Shown here in pieces: positions 21,201-27,802 of a stretch of DNA of 64,000 nucleotides (within the stretch, counting starts at the first letter, position 1; each line of letters begins with the position of its first letter). The stretch comes from Psychrosphaera ytuae (lineage in GTDB: Bacteria; Pseudomonadota; Gammaproteobacteria; Enterobacterales; Alteromonadaceae): positions 930,001 to 994,000 of the forward strand of contig NZ_CP072110.1 in assembly GCF_017638545.1 (NCBI RefSeq), in the 5' to 3' direction. The notes under the pieces are model-generated. The model did not search any database. It saw only the letters and a program-made list of their open reading frames with translations, and was not told the DNA's origin. The translations under genes were made by a program, and so were the position numbers.

Positions 21201-22524
21201 TTAAATTGATCGTGACCGTTGTTGTTGTGCCATCAGTCAAAGTCACAGTAAATGTTTCAGTTTGTTGTTCACCGTCGGCAAGGGTTTGTATTCTTGGCCC
21301 CGCAACAAAAGTCCAGTTACCGTCTGCATCAACCGTCAAGTCACCGTAAACACCGTTAATCGTTTCTGCCTCAAAAGCCAAATCTGGATTGTCCGGATCT
21401 TCCGCTGTTAATTGGCCACTGACTTCTGAAACCTCGTCTTCTACTAATGTTCCGCTGCCCAAACTAACAACCGGAAGCTCATCTGTGCCATTTATGTTAA
21501 TTTGAACAACGGTAGTCACACCATTGGACAAGGTAACCGTGAATGATTCATTAACGAGTTCGTTTTCCGCTAACGTTGCTGCTGCATCTTCGTTAACGGT
21601 ATATGTCCAGTTACCATTTTCATCAATCGTAAACTCACCATATGTGCCAACGATCGTGGTTGGTACTACCGTCAAATCTGGATCGTCAACATCGGTAGCA
21701 ATAACTTGACCTTGCGCATCAACATCGGTCGCCAGAATGGTCGGAGGCGGTGTTTGCTGAATAATCGTTGGGTCATCAACCGGTGTTACAATTACGGTTA
21801 AAGTCCCTGTTGAGGTTTCTCCAGTGCTGTCTGTTACTGTATAGGTAACAATGTCGGTGCCGTTGTAATTTTCATTAGGGTTATAAATTATGGTACCGTC
21901 TTCGTTTATCTCAACTGTACCGTTTTCGGCAACTGCATCAACTAATGTGATTTCATCTGAGTTGGGGTCAGAGTCGTTTTCTAAAACATTTACCGTAATT
22001 GAATTATCTTCAGCTACAGACGCTGAGTCTGAGTTGGCTTGAGGACTTCCGTCTAACGGGTCTTCATTTTGGTTTTGCGGAGCACCTTGGCTTGATTGGC
22101 TCGCTTCTAAATTAGTATCGTAACGGCTTGAAGCCAACGTTTCTTGATTACTGTTATCAATTGTTGGGGCACCTTGGCCACCGCCTTGACCGCCTTGACC
22201 TGCTGCCGTTGCTTCAAGTTCGAGCTCGCCGTCTTCATCACCTTCCACTAATGACTGAATATCGGCAATTTCTTGAGCTGTGTCATCATCAAGACCAGAG
22301 TTATAAACTAACCCATCTGGATTGTCCGCATCGAAAATGATTTCTTCACCGTTTTCTGCAGCGATACGGATGTAAGCATCATCAATAAGTATGATATCTG
22401 TTCCGCCGACCAAGCCTTGTTGTAATTCAAGTGGAACCAGCTCGCCTTCTTCATTTCTGATGAAGGCTTGACCGCTAATTTCGATTACTTGACCGCTTAC
22501 GACTAGTTGAATCAAGTTTTCCAT
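9217..22524 (-). CDS. Giant LapA/BpfA-type surface adhesin with about 37 VCBS repeats
   Basis: A single open frame encodes about 4435 residues. I chose the ATG at 22522-22524 because AGAGG lies 5 nt before it; the open frame reaches a GTG two codons upstream that has no ribosome-binding site. Order of parts: N-terminal retention module (1-105), a TAAG LapG cleavage site (106-109), a Gly/Gln-rich linker, a cadherin-like domain (about 160-253), about 37 VCBS-type repeats of 95-102 residues (about 255-3900), a further cadherin-like domain and a non-repeated C-terminus with a type I secretion signal (LDLSDLLPD, then ITLSGVDLLS near the end). I see no classical RTX nonapeptide run and no obvious vWFA domain. 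It should be exported by the three downstream proteins, held in the outer membrane by its N-terminus and mediate biofilm attachment. Exporter, protease and receptor genes follow in the same direction. Confidence 0.93.
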   Translation of the reverse strand: MENLIQLVVSGQVIEISGQAFIRNEEGELVPLELQQGLVGGTDIILIDDAYIRIAAENGEEIIFDADNPDGLVYNSGLDDDTAQEIADIQSLVEGDEDGELELEATAAGQGGQGGGQGAPTIDNSNQETLASSRYDTNLEASQSSQGAPQNQNEDPLDGSPQANSDSASVAEDNSITVNVLENDSDPNSDEITLVDAVAENGTVEINEDGTIIYNPNENYNGTDIVTYTVTDSTGETSTGTLTVIVTPVDDPTIIQQTPPPTILATDVDAQGQVIATDVDDPDLTVVPTTIVGTYGEFTIDENGNWTYTVNEDAAATLAENELVNESFTVTLSNGVTTVVQININGTDELPVVSLGSGTLVEDEVSEVSGQLTAEDPDNPDLAFEAETINGVYGDLTVDADGNWTFVAGPRIQTLADGEQQTETFTVTLTDGTTTTVTINLTGSDDQAVISSGSGSVVEDTQPTTSGQLTASDADNPNLTFVAETITGFYGELTVDETGAWTFVSGPEIQGLAEGEQQTEVFTVTLSDGSTTTVTINLTGTDDSPVVTVSTDTGTETEGTSGDSGGTSGSGGSSGGTTGGTGTSGGTAEVTDEEDSTASGTVTVSDPDNPELVVVAETITGEYGEVVVDENGNWTFNTTEGTRELAEGEQVSEVYVITLSDGSTINITINITGTDDAPVITADTGSVVEDVQPSTTGQLTASDADNPNLQFVAGSQTGAYGELTVNADGSWSYVLNNNAQALADGEVQTETFTVTLTDGSTTTVSVTVTGTDEAPVISADVANITEDVTTTASGQLTASDADNPNLVFVAETITGQYGELTVDADGNWSFVQGPGAQALAGGEQQSEVYTITLSDGSTTTVTVNMTGTDDAPVISTATANVTEDSAPTASGQLTASDVDNPNLTFVAGTITGQYGEVTIDADGNWTFTAGPGAQALAGGEQQTETYTITLSDGSTTEITVNFTGTDDAPVISTATGSVVEDTQPSASGQLTATDTDNPNLQFVAGSQAGAYGDLTIDADGNWVYILNNNAQTLVEGEVQSETFTVTLNDGSTTTITMTVTGSGSDQAPTISTGQANVTEDLSPTDSGQLTATDPDNPSLAFVPETITGQYGELTVDADGNWVFTAGPGAQALAGGEVQTEVYTVTLTDGKTTTVTVNLTGNDDAPIIGTSSGSVTEDSQPSVSGTVSASDVDNPNLAFNAGQQNGTYGQLTIDAEGNWTYTLDETASNSLQGGQQDTETFTVTLNDGNTTTIQVSVTGTDDAPVISAGVATANEDDANISGQLTAEDPDNPALAFVATNQVGVYGELSVDAAGNWVYTPNANAQTLAAGEQQEEIFTITLNDGSTTTVTVSVVGSDDAPIISTATANITEDTAPTASGQLTASDVDNPDLAFVAGTITGQYGEVTVDADGNWVFTAGPGAQTLGGGETATETYTITLSDGSTTSITVNFTGNDDAPVISASTGNLTEDAALNVSGQISFSDVDNPDMAAVPNTFVGAYGSLTVDAEGQWTYTPNANIQALAAGEQQTETFTVTFNDGSSTTVQINLTGTDDAPVISTATANVTEDSSPSASGTLTATDADNPGLAFNPVSLAGSYGDLTIDANGNWTYTLNGAAQTLAGGEVQSETFTITLNDGSLTTISVNVTGTDDAPVISTGTASVTEDTNPTASGQLTASDVDNPSLAFVAETVVGAYGSVTVDETGAWTFTAGPGAQALAGGEVQTETYTITLSDGSTTTIAITLTGTDDAPVISTGSGSVIEDTAPTTSGQLTATDADNPGLAFNAGTLVGTYGSLTIDAAGAWSFTAGAGADQLAEGEVQTETYTVTLNDGSTTTVQITITGTDDAPVISSAVAAVTEDSDPTASGTLTATDADNPNLQFFAGTIGGTYGDLTIDSAGNWSYTLNNNAQALSGGEQAQDVITVYLNDGSTTTVTVNITGTEDAPVVSVGVGVVTEDTTPSVSGNLSVTDVDSPDLLFVDTTINGTYGDLTVDANGAWTYVLNAAAQALAGGEVQTEVFTVFLQDGTSTTVTIDVNGTDGVPVISTGIGAVVEDITTSVGGTLTATDEDNAGLLFNAGIQNGLYGDLTVDSNGVWSYQLNANAEALAGGQQETEIFTLTLTDGSTTTIQINITGTDDLPVISAGVGVAVEGVSPTATGTLTATDADNGSLAFVDASIDGTYGTLTIGTDGTWSYTLNANAEVLGAGETDNDIITVTLSDGSTTTVNITVTGTDDAPVISTGVGAVIEDVSPTITGNLTASDVDNPSLLFVDATLNGTYGDLTIGSDGAWSYALNANAQALGSGDNETELFTVTLSDGSTTTIQISVQGTDDLPTVSVGVGAAIENVTTNVSGTLTAVDVDNPLLEFTAGVQNGVYGDLTVDANGVWNYQLNANAEVLAGGEQQTEVFTVSLSDGTTTTVSITVTGTDDLPVITTGVGAVVEDVSPTITGNLTASDVDNPALLFLDTTVNGTYGDLTIGTDGSWSYALNANAQALQGGETGTELLTVQLSDGSTTTIQITVTGTDDLPVITAGAGVVFEDSQPSISGNVSATDADNPDLAFLEATIVGSEGTLTIDANGAWTYTLNPGAQTLSLGEVVTETFNVTLNDGSTTPIVITVNGENDLPVISSATRSITEDVDLSVGGQLTYTDVDSLDVHTFVAETLVGTYGSLTIDTAGNWLYTPGPGIDALAAGELQSDVFTVTLSDGSQSTIQVDITGTDDLPVISTGVGAVVESITPSISGTLTATDPDNSDLAFLNTTVNGNYGLLTISSNGVWNYELDARADALAAGETQTEVLTVQLNDGSTTNITITVTGTDSLPVISTGTGSLIEDVATTVTGVLTAVDADNPLLEFVGGVYNGLFGDVTIDASGAWSYVANAAAQTLAAGETVTDVITVNLNDGSVATIEVNLTGSNDIPVITPVLDSILEGGLAISGNIDVVDVDVLDVNVFVPTTLNGSYGILTVDALGNYTYTPTAAIEGLADGETFTENFIVTLTDGTTGNVQIDVTGTNDIPVITPVLASITEGALSISGNIDVVDADLADVNVFVPDTLNGTYGVLTVDALGNWVYTPSAAIEGLADGETFTENFIVALTDGTTGTVQIDVTGTNDIPVITPVLASITEGAIAISGNIDVVDADLADVNVFVPDTLNGTYGILTVDALGNWVYTPTAAIEGLADGETFTESFIVALTDGTTGTVQIDVTGTNDVPVVTPVLSSLTEGALSVSGSVNVVDADIADVNLFVPETLNGTYGNLTIDALGNWVYTPTAAIDQLADGQAATEVITVSLQSGETGIITINLLGTDDAPIISTGAGSIVEGIDLNVAGSLTATDADNPLLAFVPATLVGSYGSLVVDALGNWIYTPSALLETLADGQQETELFTISLNDGSTTTVTIDLTGSDTLPLISSGTGSVFENALPVVAGKLTADDPDGPNPTFVPVTLNGTYGDLVLSSNGLWTYTLNANAEALGAGQSANDIFNVFLSDGSSTNITVAVNGTDDLPVISTGSATISEDASAAVTGLLTATDPDNPSLTFVPDTQAGLFGTFNIASDGTWSYEVDTAAQFLKGGEVGTEVFQVQLSDGSITQVQVDVQGDNDSGLVLSLLGLVTGLLGVVIDGLGNIVTAAGTTITDALFNVAGTLTEPDPNDPTLLYVATEITGDYGTLIVDASGAYNFIVRSGASLIGVDETQLQAFRLPLSDGSFATLQLELTGTSDIPVVSQVTSFVIEDVLPDLSGQIAVQEPGTGNSVLLVETVVSGAYGDLTVAADGTWDFTLNAAAQALREGEQVSETFDLPLVGGGTTSLVLNILGQDDAPIIDVGTGSAAEDTITSVSGKLDAIDVDNPNLEIIADVIVGAYGDLTVDSAGNWVYVLNEGAQALAEGETQYDVLTVNLSDGSTTTVTIGVTGSADAPLAIETSVSTNDSTPYVFGTGDFPYTDAEGDTLLAVKITTLPSDGELRLNGSLVVVNQEISLADIAAGNLEYIPDSGISVSLLDLIEVQLTDDGVNFGNTVPLNINVAPTVVTATQNIKSTKQTAVSMDEQAVAGEAITSVQTSLTETLVSTGSTSQGIQEGEWTVKDMAGREKVKEVTNLPLTNETQNYEITAELNPLGDMEAMSAFKYAILFGGLGPNDYYTAEVSPVEGTEHSLNLSLIHTSGGIDKLLVELEPFEFIRSPAETLSVKVNGDTGSITATAGLSQVVAKLDSVPLLKNIALYSELEVNDVFKTISIEEFGAYEYNLNVTPELTEQSLADDVEILVTGLPADARFNVGEPQLNGAWKFSAQEANALSFESSSRVDTLEVQAGLTSHAESNSSTKIISLVNTDKPVTAVDEVEVFKLLAHSDTELNSFTLENFDSESGLDGALEHLDLSDLLPDAVVNEQDPLSNYLSVSVEGNDTKIVVDANQDGKVESEITLSGVDLLSMYGGNDDVVKTLLDDSITKND
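10830..21760 (-). repeat. Tandem VCBS-type repeat array inside the adhesin gene
   Basis: Units of 285-306 bp follow head to tail. Each begins near a GTDDxPVIS motif, continues with VxEDxxPxxxGxLTAxDxDNPxLxF, then GxYGxLTVDxxGxWxY, GExQTExFTVTLxDGSTTTVxI. I counted about 37 copies by their junction motifs. Two units differ: one carries a Gly/Ser/Thr-rich insert (about 20752-20880) and one a hydrophobic insert (about 11676-11755). Confidence 0.9.
12625..13805 (-). repeat. Four nearly identical 300-bp adhesin units
   Basis: Four consecutive units opening with NDIPVITPVL (the last NDVPVVTPVL) share long identical DNA stretches at a spacing of exactly 300 bp; for example the segment near 13021 recurs near 13321. 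They resemble each other more than the rest of the array does, which suggests recent duplication or gene conversion. Confidence 0.8.
22198..22209 (-). other. Predicted LapG cleavage site (TAAG) in the adhesin
   Basis: These four codons encode Thr-Ala-Ala-Gly at residues 106-109 counted from the ATG (108-111 from the upstream GTG). In Pseudomonas fluorescens LapA, LapG cuts between the two alanines of a TAAG motif at about 107-110. The same motif at almost the same position, right after the retention module and before a Gly-rich linker, supports the call. Confidence 0.85.
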
Positions 22525-22684
22525 AGACACCTCTGACGATACTTAATTGGGTAATATTTCACACCACTAAGTGTAGTAAGGATGTTCACAAGTAAGTAAT
22601 TAGGACATGCAGAAAAGCACTAGGAGATTCCCCTAGGTGGAGGATCAGGTATTTACCGTCTATGCAAGCAAAAGAATTTGTTTT

Positions 22685-22713
22685 TTAATAGCGTCATTGA
22701 TTTGAAACATCAA
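22685..22713 (-). promoter_or_regulatory. Predicted promoter of the adhesin operon
   Basis: On the minus strand a -35 box TTGATG (22708-22713) and a -10 box TATTAA (22685-22690) are separated by 17 bp. Transcription would start near 22678 and leave a leader of about 154 nt before the adhesin ATG. The leader contains a small hairpin around CCTAGG (22620-22640). Confidence 0.5.
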
Positions 22714-22743
22714 ACCGACTCTTAGGCCTCCCAGGCCACTCCT

Positions 22744-22790
22744 CTGTCTTGTCGCCCGACGGAAAAACGCGGCGGCAAGACAGTTTTTTT
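22744..22790 (+). terminator. Strong plus-strand Rho-independent terminator with no plus-strand gene before it
   Basis: A 13-bp stem (22744-22756 with 22771-22783, one T-G wobble) and a 14-nt loop are followed by seven T. The wobble and the T-run both favour function on the plus strand. Both flanking genes are on the minus strand, so the transcript it would end is unknown. It touches the stop codon of the barrel-like gene. Confidence 0.75.
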
Positions 22791-23946
22791 AAAACCTAAA
22801 CTTCGCATAGAGAGTAAGCTCTATGACTTCAGCCTCGCTCAAGTTAATATCATCAGACATCATTGCCAAAGAAAGCCACTCGTTGCTAACTCCCAAGTGG
22901 AGAGCACTATGACGTGCTTCATAAGCAAGCTCTAACTTGTATTCAGAGTCCGCCCAACGTGCATATTTGCTAATCCCCATTTTAGTTGTTGTAGTCAGAT
23001 GGTGATTATGATGTTCCAAAAAATATTGAAGTGAACCCGATGCATAACTTACCGTTGTTTTTTGCTCGGTTGGCATTCTTAGACGTTGTGTAATCTCTTG
23101 TTCAACTCCTCGATAATTTGGGTTAAACCTGAGGATACCTTGTTCATCGCGATACGTTGTCGAGCTGTTGAGCTCACCTTTGCTATAACCAACGCCATCA
23201 AAATCCACTTGATTAAATAAATTAATCAAGTCTATCGATACCATTGTATTTTTTGAAATTTGCCAATGTAAAAACAGGTCCCAACTGAAACCCTGACCAT
23301 TATTCCAATTTTTTTGGTCGGGCCGCTTGAGTAAGTTTTTATGAGTGTAGGATTCTTCCATTGTTGCCAAACCAGTTGTAGCACCATCGTAATTGACCAA
23401 ACCAACAAGTTTACTTTCTCTGAAAGCTCTTGGATCCCAATAGTTAAATTTGTTGGTGATCCTCAAGTTGTGACCGTATTCGAATAAATGAGCCAACCAC
23501 AGTTTTCGCGCTCTTAACATTTTGTATTGTATGTCCAAGTCGAAACTGGTGCCTTGCGTTGCTAGGCTCTGTGGAAACTGTGTTTTGCTGTACTTGTATA
23601 ACTTAGCGGAATCCGAGTTGGTTACCAAATAATGTTCAATTCTAGAGCCAACGCCAACTTGCCATTGGTTAAACTGGTAACCCAGCTCAAACTGAGTTTG
23701 TGATACCCCATAGTCCGCATCTTGGTTGATCCTATAGCGCCAATCATCATCCAAAATTGCTTTAACAGGGTGGAGGTTATTGGCATTAAAACTGGTAAAT
23801 GAGCTCAAAACCTTTTTTGTATCTGGTGCTGCCCTAACTTCAGAGTTGAAGAAAAAAAGAACAAACAAGCAAACAAAGGTCAACACAAAAAAATGACTGC
23901 GAACTTTTTCTGTTGACCTGTTTGGAAAGATTTTGGTGGCATTCAT
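22789..23946 (-). CDS. Predicted outer membrane beta-barrel protein of unknown family
   Basis: I chose the ATG at 23944-23946 because AAGGAGG lies 11 nt before it; the longer open frame begins with an unsupported TTG at 24033. The protein has 385 residues and a long hydrophobic signal peptide (FFVLTFVCLFVLFFFNSEVRAAP). The mature part alternates polar and aromatic residues in strand-like stretches, such as FELGYQFNQWQVGVGSRIE and YKLELAYEARHSALHLGVS, and ends in LTLYAKFRF with a terminal Phe, which suits an outer membrane barrel. I do not recognise the family. It follows the large lipoprotein gene after 118 nt on the same strand, so the two may be expressed together. Confidence 0.65.
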   Translation of the reverse strand: MNATKIFPNRSTEKVRSHFFVLTFVCLFVLFFFNSEVRAAPDTKKVLSSFTSFNANNLHPVKAILDDDWRYRINQDADYGVSQTQFELGYQFNQWQVGVGSRIEHYLVTNSDSAKLYKYSKTQFPQSLATQGTSFDLDIQYKMLRARKLWLAHLFEYGHNLRITNKFNYWDPRAFRESKLVGLVNYDGATTGLATMEESYTHKNLLKRPDQKNWNNGQGFSWDLFLHWQISKNTMVSIDLINLFNQVDFDGVGYSKGELNSSTTYRDEQGILRFNPNYRGVEQEITQRLRMPTEQKTTVSYASGSLQYFLEHHNHHLTTTTKMGISKYARWADSEYKLELAYEARHSALHLGVSNEWLSLAMMSDDINLSEAEVIELTLYAKFRF

Positions 23947-24064
23947 ATATTGGGGAGCCTCCTTGCTCAACAACGTGTTACAAGTATTAACTATCAAATG
24001 ATATACCTTCCACGCCTGTCCTTTTAGTGCCAATAGCTATGAGATTTATATTTAATAAATCAAA

Positions 24065-27000
24065 TTATAATGTTTCCACCGTACCGTCTTCATCTTTGTA
24101 CTTGATAAAAATAGCATCGCCACGCTTGACCACTTCGGCGGCCAAAACGGCATTAGCACCCACTTTTATCTCGCCAATAATGACTTCTTCATCACCGGTC
24201 GGCTCTTCCTCCGGCTCAGTAACACTCAATACAACCCCTTCAGCATTAGCCGCATAGAATGTGTCGCTCGTTGTAGAATTGACAAAGACCCTAAATGACC
24301 GTTGAGCCTCGGCATCAGGTGTTTTGTAGTTAACACGAAGTTCAAACTTACCATCATCTAACTCGGTGCGGTTTGCAGATAACATTAAGTCGACTTCGTA
24401 GTCTTGCAAGGTTAACCCAACGGCTAAACTGGCAGAAACATCAAGATAGGTCTCTTCATTTTCCAAGCCTTCGAGGTTTTCTGGTTCTACTAGATGCGCA
24501 TAATACGAGCCACTAAAACCTGCTTCAAAATCAAGATGTTTGTCTGCCTCTAAGGCTAGCTCAAACTGAGACACTCGTCCGTAGCCATCATACTGTGCCC
24601 ACTCAAACATTTGCATGTATGTGGTGTAGCTATATCTGTCTTCCAATCCACGGTTAAACGACAAATAAGACTGCTCAACCATACGTTTTGCAACGCCTGT
24701 AGCCATGTTGTCGGCCTTTACGCTTGGAATAAGTTGAATGCCATACTCGATTTTGAAGGTATGAACTAGGTATTCATAATCCTCAATGCCTTCATATACT
24801 ATGCCGCCGTCATGGGCTTCTATTTCGCCATTTTCGTTAAAGCGCTCACCTCTTGTAACATGCGCTTCCCACTCGTAGACACCATCTTGGTCGTAGTCAA
24901 CTGGTTCAAACCTAAGAATAGAGGCCATATGCTGAGGTTCATAGTTGCCCTCAAACTCATGCATCATAGTAACTTTATATTCAAAAGTATTTGGCATACC
25001 TTCCGTCGTCGAAGCCTCAACTTCACTATCAACGGTCATAGTTAACGAATACAAACTGCTGTTAAAGTTAAGGTCGTAATCCAAAGATAAATCATCTTCA
25101 ACCGCTGTTGTTACATTGAAATTGGCTTGCTGCAATAAGTCTATATTGAAGCTCGAGTCATCTTCTGCAATTGTGAAAGTCATGGCATTGTCAATTCGAG
25201 GCTGAACTAACACACCTCTGATTGGCTGATCATCAGCACCAGTCACTAACGCAAGGTAGTCGTCACTGTTTTCTCGTACCAGACCTTTACCTGATAGGTA
25301 GTAATTCGCGTAGTGTTCATCATTTCGAGCTGAGTATGCAATAGCATCCAAGGCACTACTGATATTGACTTGATAGCCATTAAACCAAAACTCCAAAAAC
25401 TCTTTAAATGACTTATCCGCCGAGACGTCATAATTAAATTCATTAGTCGAGACTAACTCAGTGTAAATGGCAATATTACCGTTTTCATCAAACGCACTTT
25501 CCAACGAAAATTCAGCAGGCGTCTCTAGCTGATTGACCATGTTCTGATCCATGAAGGAATAAAAGTCCGTTACTCCATCACCGTTACTGTCTACTGCTGT
25601 TACTGTCGTGGTATTAACAATAACTACATTTGAGCTGAACAACACTTGGCGATTTACTGCCACATCAATAGATGTGCCGTCTGTTTGTTGCTCTTTGCCA
25701 TATTTGAACTCGTAGAAGCCAGTGTAGAACCACTCCCCTTTATAGGAAGTATCTCTTCTAAGAACCCGATGTTTTTCTTCCGCTCCATCGGTTAAATCTG
25801 TGTATGTGTACACAGTTGATTCAAAGTCTTCGTCATCAACAAAATCGATGTTGTCTCTGTAGCTAGCAACATTGCCGTCATCACTAACGGACACAAAACG
25901 GACTGCGTCTTCGAGTAATGCTCCCGTATCTGTATCTAAACCGACAGGCTCATAAGCACCAGGCTCTTTGACATCTAGGGTCAGCGTCGCTGACAACTCC
26001 GCCCCCTCTAGTGAAGAGAATGTCCCCGAAAGCATTATCTTATCAGGGATCGGCATCTGCTCTACGTCACGCTCGTAAAGCGGGAAATACCCTAATTGAC
26101 GGTCAAGCCAACTGTCAAAGTCAACGTGAGTCCAATTTAGGACAGGTACGTCAACCATTACCAGCTCTGCACTCAACTTACCGTTAAAGGTTACCGGGTT
26201 AATGACCGTTGATGTGGCTTTTTGATTCAACTCAACGTCTAACATTAGGCTACCAGCCGTGATTTCAACGTCTGTATCTCCTGACTCTAATTGCTCTTCA
26301 GTCACAGACTCTGACAGATTAACAACGATGCCACTGCCCTCTTTGATGGCAAATTTGGCATTCGCTGACTCCATGGTACCTTCGAGACTAAATGTGACTG
26401 ACTCACCATCTTCTGCCAATGAAAGTGCAGCGTCTATGTTGAGTGATTGCTGTGACGTTGTGGTGGCTTGCACACTAAACAGGTAATTTTCTTCATCATA
26501 CAGGATGGTACCTGTCACGCCCTCTACGGTGACGTAGTTAGCCAAATCAAATTGGGTAGTCGTGCCATTGTCTGCCATAGTGATCTCGGTCATGGCATCT
26601 GATACTTGAGCCAGTAAGGTAAAGTTATCTTCCTCAAGCTCAATCATATCTCCGGCATCTTCTATTAAAGCGACAAACTCATCACCCTGGGCCGTTATTG
26701 CCGCATTAGATGCATGGTCTTCGTCAAACAAATTTTTGAACACTCGAACGTCATCGACCATGGCTTTTGCCAGCTCAACGGCATCACCCTCTGTCGTTTC
26801 CTCCTCTTCGGAGTTTGTCCGACCATCTTCGCCCGCTAGCACCACTCTGTATTCAGCTTCATTTTCTAGCTCAGTTTCCATTTGTTCCAATTCACCGGCC
26901 ACTTCAGTGCCGTTGGTAATAGTGGAGTCGTTTTGTAAATTGGTGGCAACGACCACTGCCGCATCTGCGGCACCATTTAAAACTGCCGATAGGTTAAACT

Positions 27001-27802
27001 CAAACTGATCATCACCGTCGTCTTCAGCAAGCATATTGCCGTCGTTTTCAACCAAGTCTTCCGTCGCCGCGGCTAACTTTTCACTGATGTCTCCACCACC
27101 GGAATACAACGCTTGGGCTAAACCAGAATTAATCAGGCCGTATCGCAACTCCTCGCCGTTGTCTTCGCTCGCGACATCTTGATTACTCTCTAATGGAGTG
27201 GGGTCAAGGGCCGAAATATCTCCCTGAATTCCAAAGGTGTTTGCTACTTTTGACTTTTTCGAAGCAATCATATCAGCAGACACAGTCCCTGAAGCTTCTA
27301 CTAACGCCGTTGCAATGTGTGTCAGAGGTGTAACATTAACTTTGGCGGCTTGACCAGACTCAATGTTTGTAACCGATGCCAAGCTAAAATTAGGTGAGCT
27401 TGCAGTGAGGTCGATAACCCCACCAAAGGCAACATCACCACAGCCGCTTGGCGCATCACATACCATGGTCGTTGCAGCTGAAGCGTCTGATGAGACTCCC
27501 ACTTCGACTTTTACCGGACCTTCGTAGTCTATAAGGGTAAAAGTGTAATTACCTTGAGCATCTGAGGTGACTTGAGACTCGACAATTTCATCAGAACTAA
27601 CCTCGGTCGCTACCCCATCAACGTATTTATAGATTTTAAGTACACCGTTGGCGATAGTACCTTTAGCGGCTTTGCCTGAAACTGAGGTTTGAACGGGTTC
27701 GGGTTGAGGATCTGGCGTATCCGCCACTGGATCGTCATCGCTGCCTCCACAGCCCGCTATGATGAGAGCTGCTAAGACACTGGAAAATTTAAAGACTTTC
27801 AT
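24065..27802 (-). CDS. Very large acidic lipoprotein of unknown function
   Basis: The 1245-residue protein starts with a lipoprotein signal (lipobox IIAGC, C18) followed by a Gly/Asp/Pro linker with GGSDDDPVAD. Residues 40-110 look like a carboxypeptidase-regulatory or bacterial Ig-like segment (SVSGKAAKGTIANG, then YTFTL). The remainder is rich in Asp and Glu and contains strand-like stretches and EF-hand-like acid runs such as DSNGDGVTDFYSF and DYDQDGVYEWE, which may bind calcium. Residue after the lipobox is Gly, so outer-membrane sorting is likely. AAGGAAGG precedes the ATG. I do not recognise a known family or enzyme motif. The barrel-like gene downstream on the same strand suggests a joint envelope role. 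Confidence 0.75.
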   Translation of the reverse strand: MKVFKFSSVLAALIIAGCGGSDDDPVADTPDPQPEPVQTSVSGKAAKGTIANGVLKIYKYVDGVATEVSSDEIVESQVTSDAQGNYTFTLIDYEGPVKVEVGVSSDASAATTMVCDAPSGCGDVAFGGVIDLTASSPNFSLASVTNIESGQAAKVNVTPLTHIATALVEASGTVSADMIASKKSKVANTFGIQGDISALDPTPLESNQDVASEDNGEELRYGLINSGLAQALYSGGGDISEKLAAATEDLVENDGNMLAEDDGDDQFEFNLSAVLNGAADAAVVVATNLQNDSTITNGTEVAGELEQMETELENEAEYRVVLAGEDGRTNSEEEETTEGDAVELAKAMVDDVRVFKNLFDEDHASNAAITAQGDEFVALIEDAGDMIELEEDNFTLLAQVSDAMTEITMADNGTTTQFDLANYVTVEGVTGTILYDEENYLFSVQATTTSQQSLNIDAALSLAEDGESVTFSLEGTMESANAKFAIKEGSGIVVNLSESVTEEQLESGDTDVEITAGSLMLDVELNQKATSTVINPVTFNGKLSAELVMVDVPVLNWTHVDFDSWLDRQLGYFPLYERDVEQMPIPDKIMLSGTFSSLEGAELSATLTLDVKEPGAYEPVGLDTDTGALLEDAVRFVSVSDDGNVASYRDNIDFVDDEDFESTVYTYTDLTDGAEEKHRVLRRDTSYKGEWFYTGFYEFKYGKEQQTDGTSIDVAVNRQVLFSSNVVIVNTTTVTAVDSNGDGVTDFYSFMDQNMVNQLETPAEFSLESAFDENGNIAIYTELVSTNEFNYDVSADKSFKEFLEFWFNGYQVNISSALDAIAYSARNDEHYANYYLSGKGLVRENSDDYLALVTGADDQPIRGVLVQPRIDNAMTFTIAEDDSSFNIDLLQQANFNVTTAVEDDLSLDYDLNFNSSLYSLTMTVDSEVEASTTEGMPNTFEYKVTMMHEFEGNYEPQHMASILRFEPVDYDQDGVYEWEAHVTRGERFNENGEIEAHDGGIVYEGIEDYEYLVHTFKIEYGIQLIPSVKADNMATGVAKRMVEQSYLSFNRGLEDRYSYTTYMQMFEWAQYDGYGRVSQFELALEADKHLDFEAGFSGSYYAHLVEPENLEGLENEETYLDVSASLAVGLTLQDYEVDLMLSANRTELDDGKFELRVNYKTPDAEAQRSFRVFVNSTTSDTFYAANAEGVVLSVTEPEEEPTGDEEVIIGEIKVGANAVLAAEVVKRGDAIFIKYKDEDGTVETL

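Noticed and set aside
10830..21760. Regular repeat spacing as a possible CRISPR array
   Set aside because: The period is about 300 bp and is coding throughout; units diverge by codon and there are no short repeats with unique spacers.
22531..22743. Cyclic-di-GMP riboswitch in the adhesin leader
   Set aside because: I looked on both strands for the conserved GEMM core and did not find it; the strong hairpin there is a plain terminator.
23947..24033. Longer form of the barrel-like protein starting at 24033
   Set aside because: It needs a TTG start without a ribosome-binding site; the ATG at 23944-23946 follows AAGGAGG and gives a normal signal peptide.
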